Assembly (NCBI GenBank): GCA_964439435.1
Contig: CAYTOF010000062.1
Coordinates: 1 to 12,773, forward strand
DNA: 12,773 nucleotides
Origin: CAYTOF01 sp964439435
GTDB lineage: Bacteria > Bacillota > Clostridia > Oscillospirales > QAMX01
Reading direction: 5' to 3'
In this document: in pieces, positions 6,340 to 12,500 of the stretch
Layout of the letters: each line of letters opens with the position of its first letter
How positions within the stretch are numbered: the stretch's first letter is position 1
The notes under the pieces: model-generated
What the model was told of the DNA's origin: nothing
Seen by the model: only the letters and a program-made list of their open reading frames with translations
The model's database searches: none
Made by a program: the position numbers and the translations under genes

Positions 6340-8052
6340 ATCATCATAGCCCTGCTTATGGCAGGGGTGGGCACGGCCCTGCAGATTATCGGGCCGAACA
6401 AGCTCAAAGAGATGACAGACGAGATAACAAAGGGCTTGCCCGCACTGGTGGAGGGAGTGCCCATACTGAATTCCATTGATCTGGATGCGGTGGTGCATAT
6501 CGCCTGGACTTTGGTGGTCTTCTACGGACTGTCGGCCATACTCAACTTTTTCCAGAGCTTTATCATGGCGACAATTACCCAGCGCATCTCCAAATCCCTG
6601 CGCACGGATATCTCAAAAAAGATAAACCTTCTGCCCTTTAAATACTTTGACAAGGTGAGCTACGGCGATGTGCTAAGCCGCGTGACCAACGACGTTGACG
6701 CCATCGGCCAGACGCTAAACCAGAGCATCGGCTCCATTGTCTCGGCTGTGACAATGCTTGTCGGAGCGCTCATCATGATGTTTTACAACAGCTGGGTGCT
6801 CACCCTCACCTCCGTGGGGTCGGCTTTATTTGGCTTTGTCTTTATGATGGTCATCATGAAAAAGTCACAAAAGCACTTTATCGCCCAACAGGAAGACCTT
6901 GGCAATATCAATGGGCATATAGAGGAGATCTATTCGGGGCACAATGTCGTCAAGGCATATAACGGCGAGCGGGAAGCCGGCGAGGTCTTTCGGGATATCA
7001 ATTCAAGGCTCTATAACAGCGCTTGGAAATCGCAATTTTTGTCCGGGCTGATGATGCCCATCATGAACTTTGTGGGCAACTTTGGCTATGTCGCCGTCTG
7101 TGTAGTGGGGGCAGCCCTTGCAATGGGCGGACACATCTCCTTTGGGGTGATTGTCGCCTTTATGATTTATGTGCGTTTCTTTACCCAGCCTCTGTCCCAG
7201 CTTGCCCAGGCGGCAAACAGCCTGCAAAGAGCTGCGGCGGCGGGGGAGCGTGTCTTTGAGTTTTTGGATGAGGCAGAGCTCTCCGATGAGAGCCAAAAGC
7301 TGAAAAAACTGGAAAACATCCGAGGAAATGTGGAGTTTGAAAATGTGAACTTCGGCTATCTGCCCGAAAAAACGATTATAAACAACTTTTCCGCAAAGAT
7401 AAAGGCGGGGCAAAAGGTCGCCATAGTGGGGCCGACAGGCGCCGGCAAGACGACGATTGTCAACCTGCTCATGCGCTTTTATGAGCTGGACGGCGGCAGG
7501 ATATTGATAGACGGAGTGTCGATAGATGCGGTCACCCGCGAGAACGTGCACGACCAATTTGGCATGGTGCTCCAGGATTCGTGGCTCTTTGAGGGCACGA
7601 TAAAGGAGAACATCATCTTCAGCAAAGAGGGTGTCAGTGACGAAGAGGTGGAAAATGCCTGCAGAAGTGCGGGGCTGCACCACTTTATACGCACCCTGCC
7701 CGAGGGTTATGACACGATTTTGGACGAAAAGGCATCCCTCTCCGAGGGGCAAAAGCAGCTGGTGACCATCGCCCGCGCGATGATTCAAAATGCGCCCCTG
7801 CTCATATTGGACGAAGCGACAAGCTCGGTGGACACGCGCACGGAGCGCATTGTGCAGGCGGCCATGGACAAGCTGACAAGCGGCCGCACCTCCTTTGTCA
7901 TCGCCCACAGGCTCTCCACCATCAAAAACGCAGACATCATCCTTGTCATGCGGGACGGCGACATAGTAGAAAGCGGCAACCACGAAGAACTCCTGGCGCA
8001 GAGCGGCTTCTACACAGGGCTATACAACAGCCAATTTGAAGGCGTGGCATAA
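6274..8052 (+). CDS. Heterodimeric ABC exporter, catalytic-site subunit (N-terminus disrupted)
   Basis: Open frame of 592 residues from GTG 6274: a membrane domain followed by a nucleotide-binding domain with Walker A GPTGAGKTT (386-394), signature LSEGQKQL (from 489), Walker B LLILDEATSSVD with catalytic Glu514, and switch His545 (IAHRLST). The canonical Walker B with a non-canonical signature complements the partner subunit, so the pair has one working and one degenerate ATP site. GTG 6274 is the longest in-frame start, but it is a doubtful one. Its first 20 residues (MRQECKEEAPVVPEAAQEAG) are a frame-shadow of the Gly/Pro-rich leader read from ATG 6270. The linker and elbow helix that normally precede the first membrane helix (IIIALLMAGVGTALQII) are missing. 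Either this copy is inactive or impaired, or the assembly lost about 60-75 bases here. The body from about 6340 on is intact to its stop. Confidence 0.88.
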   Translation: MRQECKEEAPVVPEAAQEAGRAIIIALLMAGVGTALQIIGPNKLKEMTDEITKGLPALVEGVPILNSIDLDAVVHIAWTLVVFYGLSAILNFFQSFIMATITQRISKSLRTDISKKINLLPFKYFDKVSYGDVLSRVTNDVDAIGQTLNQSIGSIVSAVTMLVGALIMMFYNSWVLTLTSVGSALFGFVFMMVIMKKSQKHFIAQQEDLGNINGHIEEIYSGHNVVKAYNGEREAGEVFRDINSRLYNSAWKSQFLSGLMMPIMNFVGNFGYVAVCVVGAALAMGGHISFGVIVAFMIYVRFFTQPLSQLAQAANSLQRAAAAGERVFEFLDEAELSDESQKLKKLENIRGNVEFENVNFGYLPEKTIINNFSAKIKAGQKVAIVGPTGAGKTTIVNLLMRFYELDGGRILIDGVSIDAVTRENVHDQFGMVLQDSWLFEGTIKENIIFSKEGVSDEEVENACRSAGLHHFIRTLPEGYDTILDEKASLSEGQKQLVTIARAMIQNAPLLILDEATSSVDTRTERIVQAAMDKLTSGRTSFVIAHRLSTIKNADIILVMRDGDIVESGNHEELLAQSGFYTGLYNSQFEGVA

Positions 8053-8089
8053 GGTCTGCTTTAGGCAAGTGGCAGTGTAGGATGGCATA

Positions 8090-8128
8090 AAAAATCTCGC
8101 TCAGTTTTATAAATTGAGCGAGATTTTT
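8090..8128 (+). terminator. Rho-independent terminator of the MarR/ABC operon
   Basis: Arms AAAAATCTCGCTCA (8090-8103) and TGAGCGAGATTTTT (8115-8128) pair perfectly over 14 bases around an 11-base loop, ending in a T-run. The A-run on the left arm means it could also stop transcription from the right. It lies 37 bases past the ABC stop codon. Confidence 0.92.
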
Positions 8129-8179
8129 GTCGTTTTTGGGGGGGTGGTTGTTGTTGAAATGCCAGGGGGGTCGATGCCC

Positions 8180-8230
8180 TTAAATTCCCCTCCCTCGTGA
8201 GGGCAGCGCCGCGACAAGCACGTCGCGCCT
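8180..8230 (+). repeat. Short-type palindromic repeat unit
   Basis: Starts TTAAATTCCCCTCCC, with a CCCTC/GAGGG hairpin around GT, then GCAGCGCCGCGACAAGCACG and a GTCGCGCC tail. Its body is repeated exactly at 8624-8673. Confidence 0.78.
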
Positions 8231-8356
8231 TTAATTCCCCTCCTTGGAGGGGTGTCGCGGCAAGCCGCGACGGGGTGGTTTCGCGCGAAGCGCGCAGCGC
8301 GGAACGCGCTGGGGTGGTTCTTCCGGGCTCCGGAAACTATAATTAATGAGGTTCTT
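8231..8356 (+). repeat. Long-type palindromic repeat unit, 126 bp
   Basis: A complete long unit. In order: CCCCTCC/GGAGGGG, GTCGCGGC/GCCGCGAC, the phrase GGGGTGGTT, TTCGCGCGAA, AGCGCG/CGCGCT, a second GGGGTGGTT, a TTCCGG/CCGGAA hairpin, and a TATAATTAATGAGGTTCT tail. The next copy begins at 8357, so the period is 126. Confidence 0.85.
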
Positions 8357-8425
8357 TTAATTCCCCTCCCTGGAGGGGTGTCGCGGCAAGCCGCGACGGG
8401 GTGGTTTCGCGCGAAGCGCGCAGCG
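8357..8425 (+). repeat. Long-type repeat unit cut by the scaffold gap
   Basis: First 69 bases of a long unit, matching 8231-8299 with one or two changes near the head (CCCTGG for CCTTGG). It runs into the N block. Confidence 0.85.
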
Positions 8426-8525
8426 NNNNNNNNNNNNNNNNNNNNNNNNNNNNNNNNNNNNNNNNNNNNNNNNNNNNNNNNNNNNNNNNNNNNNNNNNNN
8501 NNNNNNNNNNNNNNNNNNNNNNNNN
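8426..8525. other. 100-N scaffold gap
   Basis: Exactly 100 Ns between two partial copies of the same long repeat unit. A round 100 normally denotes unknown size, so the true number of repeat units here is not known. Confidence 0.95.
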
Positions 8526-8623
8526 GGCAAGCCGCGACGGGGTGGTTTCGCGCGAAGCGCGCAGCGCGGAACGCGCTGGGTTGGTTCTTCCGAATTCCGG
8601 AAGATATAATTAATGAGGTTCTG
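8526..8623 (+). repeat. Long-type repeat unit, 3' part after the gap
   Basis: Begins inside the second hairpin (GGCAAGCCGCGAC) and continues to the TATAATTAATGAGGTTCTG tail. The Cys-rich wording of other copies is unchanged except GGGTTGGTT for GGGGTGGTT and GAATTC for GGGCTC between the TTCCGG-type arms. Confidence 0.82.
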
Positions 8624-8673
8624 TTAATTCCCCTCCCTCGTGAGGGCAGCGCCGCGACAAGCACGTCGCGCCT
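8624..8673 (+). repeat. Short-type palindromic repeat unit
   Basis: Body identical to 8180-8230, beginning TTAATTCCCCTCCCTCGTGA. It lies directly between two long units, giving the local order long-short-long. Confidence 0.78.
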
Positions 8674-8796
8674 TTAATTCCCCTCCTTGGAGGGGTGTCG
8701 CGGCAAGCCGCGACGGGGTGGTTTCGCGCGAAGCGCGCAGCGCGGAACGCGCTGGGGTGGTTCTTCCGAGTTCCGGAAGATATAATTAATGAGGTT
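8674..8796 (+). repeat. Long-type palindromic repeat unit
   Basis: Complete long unit with the same hairpin order as 8231-8356, ending in GATATAATTAATGAGGTT. The tail then runs into unique sequence with a small CGACC/GGTCG hairpin (8805-8817). Confidence 0.85.
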
Positions 8797-8881
8797 TGGG
8801 GGAACGACCTTTGGTCGCTCGGATGTAAAACCGCCTCTATCTTTACTCATGGCGGTGGCCGGAGGAAGATTGAGAGGTGAC

Positions 8882-8910
8882 TTGATTTATTTACCGCAAA
8901 ATGATATAAA
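8882..8910 (+). promoter_or_regulatory. Candidate promoter upstream of rtcB
   Basis: TTGATT (8882-8887), a 17-base spacer and TATAAA (8905-8910). If used, transcription would start near 8917 and read through the hairpin at 8964-9009 before rtcB. Confidence 0.5.
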
Positions 8911-8963
8911 TATAGTATAAGCAAGGCAGAAGCTCGGATAAAGTCAAAAAGGCCTACAAAAAC

Positions 8964-9009
8964 AAAAAGACCACACTTTGCCAAACAACTCATATAATGT
9001 GGTCTTTTT
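8964..9009 (+). terminator. Hairpin terminator or attenuator before rtcB
   Basis: Arms AAAAAGACCACA (8964-8975) and TGTGGTCTTTTT (8998-9009) pair perfectly over 12 bases around a 22-base loop, ending in five Ts. No gene ends just upstream, so it either stops read-through from the repeat cluster or attenuates rtcB. Confidence 0.78.
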
Positions 9010-9082
9010 AATATACCGTCAAAAACTTCTGTTGACTTGACTCATCAAAACAGGGGAGGCGTTCTTACGAAAGGAGAAGGCT

Positions 9083-10189
9083 GTGATTATTTTAAAAGGA
9101 AAATACAATGAGGCAAAGGTGTTTACAGACAACCTGGAGCCTTCGGCAAGGGCGCAGATTGAAAACCTGTTAAATCAGGAGTTCGTCGCGGGTTCAAAGA
9201 TCCGCATCATGCCCGATGTGCATGCGGGAGCCGGATGCACCATAGGCACAACCATGACCATAGACGACAAAGTGGTGCCAAATCTGGTGGGGGTGGATAT
9301 CGGCTGCGGTATGGAAACCCTTGCCCTTGAAAACAAAAAAGTGGATTTGAAAGAGCTGGATGCCCTCATACACAGGGAAATCCCCTCGGGTTTTTCCATC
9401 AGAAGAAGGCCCCATGCCTTTCAAAAGGAGATTGACCTTGAAAAGCTCAAAGCCGCAGATGCCGTCAACCTGGACAGGGCCAAGCTCAGCATAGGCACCC
9501 TTGGCGGCGGGAACCACTTCATCGAGCTTGGCAAAGATGAAGAAGGCCTGCTCTATCTCGTGGTGCACACGGGCAGCAGGCATCTGGGCAAGCAGATTGC
9601 GGAGCACTATCAAAGGGCGGCGGTGCGGGATCTTGCCAAGAAAAACATAAAGATAGACAAAAGCCTTGCCTACACGGAAGGGGAGCTTTTTGACGACTAT
9701 TTGCACGACATGGCGCTGGTGCAAAGATATGCGGATCTGAACCGCAAAGCCATAGTGGGCGAAATCGTCGACAAAATGGGATTTGTGGTCAAGGAGCAGT
9801 TTTCCACCGTGCACAATTATATCGATCTCAAAACAAAAATCCTGCGCAAAGGAGCTGTTTCGGCAAGAGCCGGAGAAAAGCTCCTCATACCCATAAATAT
9901 GCGAGACGGCAGCCTGATCTGCACAGGCAAGGGCAACCCCGACTGGAACTATTCCGCACCCCACGGTGCCGGCAGGATTTTGAGCCGGCGGGCGGCAAAG
10001 CAAAGCATTTCCATAAAGGATTTTATCGCCTCAATGGAGGGGATTTACACCACCACCGCCGACATGAAAACAATAGACGAGGCGCCCTTTGCCTACAAAC
10101 CCATGAGTGAGATTTTGCGCCATATTGACGACACTGTTGTGGTAAACAAGGAAATCAAGCCGCTATACAACTACAAAGCGCAAGAATAG
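9083..10189 (+). CDS. rtcB: RtcB family RNA-splicing/repair ligase
   Basis: 368-residue cytosolic Mn/GTP-dependent RNA ligase family protein that joins 2',3'-cyclic phosphate or 3'-phosphate ends to 5'-OH ends. Motifs in order: PDVHAGAGCTIG, VGVDIGCGM with metal-binding Cys75, GTLGGGNHFIEL with Asn144/His145, HTGSRHLG with His162, and APHGAGRILSRR whose His294 fits the histidine that forms the GMP adduct. All key residues are present. It is shorter than E. coli RtcB (about 408 residues) and matches the compact form common in Firmicutes. GTG 9083 is supported by AAAGGAG about 6 bases upstream and by the family starting at once with ILKGKYNEAKVFTD. No archease, RtcA or tRNA gene is adjacent, so the biological target (damaged tRNA, rRNA or mRNA) is open. 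Confidence 0.94.
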   Translation: MIILKGKYNEAKVFTDNLEPSARAQIENLLNQEFVAGSKIRIMPDVHAGAGCTIGTTMTIDDKVVPNLVGVDIGCGMETLALENKKVDLKELDALIHREIPSGFSIRRRPHAFQKEIDLEKLKAADAVNLDRAKLSIGTLGGGNHFIELGKDEEGLLYLVVHTGSRHLGKQIAEHYQRAAVRDLAKKNIKIDKSLAYTEGELFDDYLHDMALVQRYADLNRKAIVGEIVDKMGFVVKEQFSTVHNYIDLKTKILRKGAVSARAGEKLLIPINMRDGSLICTGKGNPDWNYSAPHGAGRILSRRAAKQSISIKDFIASMEGIYTTTADMKTIDEAPFAYKPMSEILRHIDDTVVVNKEIKPLYNYKAQE

Positions 10190-10254
10190 GCGCTTTGCGA
10201 CAGGAAAAGAGCCAAATTGATTTGATATAAAAGACATACGGATCTGTTTTCCAA

Positions 10255-10283
10255 TTGACTAAAAGGCCTTGCCCATATATAAT
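10255..10283 (+). promoter_or_regulatory. Sigma-A type promoter of the Asp-box gene
   Basis: TTGACT (10255-10260), 17-base spacer and perfect TATAAT (10278-10283). The expected start near 10290 lies after the first open-frame TTG (10269), which rules that TTG out as a start for transcripts from this promoter. Confidence 0.85.
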
Positions 10284-10331
10284 AAGGCAGATTTTCGCCC
10301 GCAGGGGCGTAGAACATCGGAGGAAGAAATA

Positions 10332-11570
10332 TTGGACAGAGGTTATAGCATTCCCATTGTGGATATATCAAGACAGACCGAGCGGCAGGTTGTGGTGGAC
10401 AGGGAGAGCGGACAGTATCTTGGGCATCCGACCACCGTTTTGCTGGACGATGGGCGCACGATTTTTGCCGTATACCCCAAAAGCCACGCCTTTGGGCAGT
10501 TGGTTCTGAAAAAAAGCACGGACAGCGGCTTGACCTGGAGCGAGAGGCTGGAGGTGCCGGAGAGCTTTTCCACCTCAACAGAGGTGCCGACGATCTATAA
10601 AATGAAGGACAAAGAGGGCAAGAGCCGCCTCTTTATCTTTACAGGCGGGTTTCCCGGCAGGATGTCTTATTCGGAGGACGAGGGGGATACCTGGACGGAG
10701 TTTGCCCCCATGGGGGACTATGGCGGCATTGTGTATCTCAGCACCATCGCCGAGGTCGGCCCGGGAGAATACATCGCCCATTTTCACGACGAGGGCATCT
10801 TTATACACGGGGGCCACAAGTCCCTCTTTGAGATATACAAGACAGGGAGCGGGGCAGAGGCGCGCACAAAGCTCTTGCGCCGCGACTCACCCGACGGCGG
10901 TATAACCTGGGGCGAGCGCCAGGGCTATTGGATCAAACCCCAAGAAAAAGAAGGGGACAACTGGCAGAAAATCTATGAATACCGCGGGGGCAAGCGCTTT
11001 GTCGACGGCCGTTTTGAGCTCTACCAGATCCGCACCAAGGACGGCGGCTTGACATGGTCAAACCCTGAGCTCATCGCCACCCACAAAGACGCCCTGCTCT
11101 GCGAACCCTTTATCGTCAGATCCCCCGACGGAAGCGAGCTTGTCTCTCTGATGCGGGAAAACGCGCGGAAATACAACTCCTTTTTCATAAAAAGCAGCGA
11201 CAACGGCAAGACCTGGTCGCAGCCCATGGAGCTGCCCGCCGCCCTCACAGGGGATCGGCACTACGGCGGCTATATGAAAGACGGCAGGCTCTTTTTGAGT
11301 TTTCGCGACATGGCCCACGACACCCCCACCCGCGGAGATTGGGTCGGCTGGGTCGGCACATATGAGGACATCATAAACAAAAGGGAAGGGCAGTATCGCG
11401 TGCGCATCATGGAAAACAAGAAGGGCACAGACTGCGCCTATCCCGGCGTGGAGTTTTTGGAAGACGGCACAGTCGTCACCACGACATACGGCTACTGGGA
11501 GGAGGGCGAGGCGCCCTATATCATGTCCGTGCGCTTCAAACCCGAGGAGCTGGACGCGCTGGCGGAATAG
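10332..11570 (+). CDS. Sialidase-like Asp-box (BNR) beta-propeller protein
   Basis: Predicted 412 residues from TTG 10332, preceded by GGAGGAAG (10319-10326) at 8-base spacing. The open frame begins earlier at 10269, but that is inside the promoter. Five Asp-box motifs (S/T-x-D-x-G-x-T-W) start near residues 62 (STDSGLTW), 114 (SEDEGDTW), 186 (SPDGGITW), 235 (TKDGGLTW) and 288 (SSDNGKTW), as in six-bladed sialidase folds. A conserved-looking GDRHYGGYMKDGRLFLSFRDM lies near 310-330. There is no signal peptide or membrane segment, so it is probably cytosolic, unlike most secreted sialidases. The N-terminal FRIP motif of GH33 sialidases is not seen; GHPTTVLLDDGRT stands in that place. True sialidase activity is therefore uncertain, and another glycoside-processing or binding role is possible. 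It has its own promoter and terminator. Confidence 0.85.
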   Translation: MDRGYSIPIVDISRQTERQVVVDRESGQYLGHPTTVLLDDGRTIFAVYPKSHAFGQLVLKKSTDSGLTWSERLEVPESFSTSTEVPTIYKMKDKEGKSRLFIFTGGFPGRMSYSEDEGDTWTEFAPMGDYGGIVYLSTIAEVGPGEYIAHFHDEGIFIHGGHKSLFEIYKTGSGAEARTKLLRRDSPDGGITWGERQGYWIKPQEKEGDNWQKIYEYRGGKRFVDGRFELYQIRTKDGGLTWSNPELIATHKDALLCEPFIVRSPDGSELVSLMRENARKYNSFFIKSSDNGKTWSQPMELPAALTGDRHYGGYMKDGRLFLSFRDMAHDTPTRGDWVGWVGTYEDIINKREGQYRVRIMENKKGTDCAYPGVEFLEDGTVVTTTYGYWEEGEAPYIMSVRFKPEELDALAE

Positions 11571-11589
11571 AGAGAAATAGGATATACAT

Positions 11590-11617
11590 AAAAAGAGCGG
11601 TTTTGGCCGTTCTTTTT
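11590..11617 (+). terminator. Rho-independent terminator after the Asp-box gene
   Basis: AAAAAGAGCGG (11590-11600) pairs with CCGTTCTTTTT (11607-11617), with one G-U pair and a 6-base loop. The T-run continues to 11618. It starts 20 bases after the stop codon. Confidence 0.88.
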
Positions 11618-11685
11618 TGTTTTGGTCGGATATTTGGAAATATTGGATTGTCAAGGGAAATTGAGGCGCCAATGTGTTGGAATTG

Positions 11686-11694
11686 TGTTATAAT
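11686..11694 (+). promoter_or_regulatory. Extended -10 promoter of the two-domain gene
   Basis: TGTTATAAT gives TGn plus a perfect TATAAT (11689-11694). No good -35 is found at 16-18 bases; TTGAGG at 11661 is 22 bases away. Transcription would start near 11701. Confidence 0.7.
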
Positions 11695-11738
11695 ATATAA
11701 AAAGATTGCACATATATGAAGGGAAAGGGCTGGGTTTT

Positions 11739-12500
11739 GTGGAGCTTTTAAATAAAAGGGTAAAACATTCCACATATGGAATCGGCACTGTTGTGGAGTT
11801 TTCGAAAAACCGTTTGGCAGTGCAGTTTGAAGAAAAGGTGGGCAGATTTATCTACCCCGATGCGTTTTTTAGCAATCTCACGGCGGAGGAGCCGGCGCTT
11901 CAGGAGGCCATCTTGGAGGGGCAGATACCGAGCTCGCGGGCAAAAGAGGCAAAGGCAAGCGTGAAAAAAGCCGAAGAGAGCGTGAAAGTCGGCGCCAAAG
12001 AGGCGGAAAGCGAAAAAGGCGAGCGCAAGATGTTTTTTGTCTACCAGGAAAAGACCTTTCCCGAGGAGTTTAACGGCGGGTATATCTGGGCGCCCGTTGC
12101 CAACAGGCTTGGCAAAAAGTTTCATCATTGGACACGCCTGCGCGAAATCTCCAAGGGGGACATCATCCTGCACGGTGTCAAAGGCAAGGTGCAGGCCATC
12201 AGCGAGGCCCGCGGCGCATATTATGCCCACATGCGCACGGAGGACCTCTGGGACGAACACGGCCGCAAGGTGGACTGCGCGTACACATTTATAGAAAACC
12301 CGATAAAGACGGCGGATTTTGTCGATGAGATCGTCGCCCTTGGCAAGGGTTTGCATCAGCCCTTCAACAAAAGTGGCGGCAGAAACATGGGGTATCTCTT
12401 TGCGCTGGACCGCGAGCTGGCGAGGATCTTTGTGGCCGAGTCGGTGAAAAAGAACCCGGAACTTGCCTTTGTGCCGTATGTGGGTGAGCTGCTGGGCTGA
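11739..12500 (+). CDS. Two-domain protein: N-terminal small beta-barrel-like domain and C-terminal EVE/PUA-like domain (tentative)
   Basis: Predicted 253 residues from GTG 11739. The open frame starts at TTG 11706, only about 5 bases from the expected transcript start and without a binding site. GTG 11739 is preceded by AAAGGG and gives a natural beginning, MELLNKRVKHSTYGIGTVVE. Residues 1-60 (GIGTVVEFSKNRLAVQFEEK, FIYPDAF) look like a small SH3/CarD-like barrel of the sort found in clostridial hypothetical proteins. Residues about 62-97 are a Lys/Glu/Ala-rich linker. Residues 98-240 (MFFVYQEKTF, GGYIWAPVANR, HHWTRLREISKGDIILHG, VQAISEARGAYYA, VDCAYTFIENPIKT) recall EVE-like PUA-superfamily domains that often accompany modification-dependent restriction proteins. 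That comparison is from memory and tentative. No nuclease or NTPase motif is present and no restriction gene is adjacent. Function unknown. Confidence 0.78.
   Translation: MELLNKRVKHSTYGIGTVVEFSKNRLAVQFEEKVGRFIYPDAFFSNLTAEEPALQEAILEGQIPSSRAKEAKASVKKAEESVKVGAKEAESEKGERKMFFVYQEKTFPEEFNGGYIWAPVANRLGKKFHHWTRLREISKGDIILHGVKGKVQAISEARGAYYAHMRTEDLWDEHGRKVDCAYTFIENPIKTADFVDEIVALGKGLHQPFNKSGGRNMGYLFALDRELARIFVAESVKKNPELAFVPYVGELLG

Larger units (their letters stand above)
8797..9082. other. Leader region upstream of rtcB
   Basis: 286 bases without a gene. Holds a small CGACC/GGTCG hairpin (8805-8817), a promoter-like pair at 8882-8910, a strong hairpin with T-run at 8964-9009, and the rtcB ribosome binding site AAAGGAG near 9070-9076. 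No known riboswitch is recognised. Confidence 0.7.

Noticed and set aside
6270..6479. Independent 69-residue Gly/Pro/His-rich small gene
   Set aside because: Its first 20 codons look like the leader of the ABC subunit and the rest is the out-of-frame reading of transporter helix 1, so it is not a separate gene.
7003..7983. 326-residue open frame on the - strand
   Set aside because: Shadow of the second ABC subunit; the + strand carries all ABC motifs in this interval.
8252..8880. Several short open frames translating as GWFRAKRAARNALGWF-like peptides
   Set aside because: They are translations of the palindromic repeat units, occur in the other cluster too and cross the N gap; no start signals of their own.
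10269..10331. Upstream TTG start for the Asp-box protein
   Set aside because: It lies within the promoter (between -35 and -10) and has no ribosome binding site; TTG 10332 has GGAGG 8 bases before it.
11706..11738. Upstream TTG start for the two-domain protein
   Set aside because: Only about 5 bases after the predicted transcript start, with no room for a ribosome binding site.
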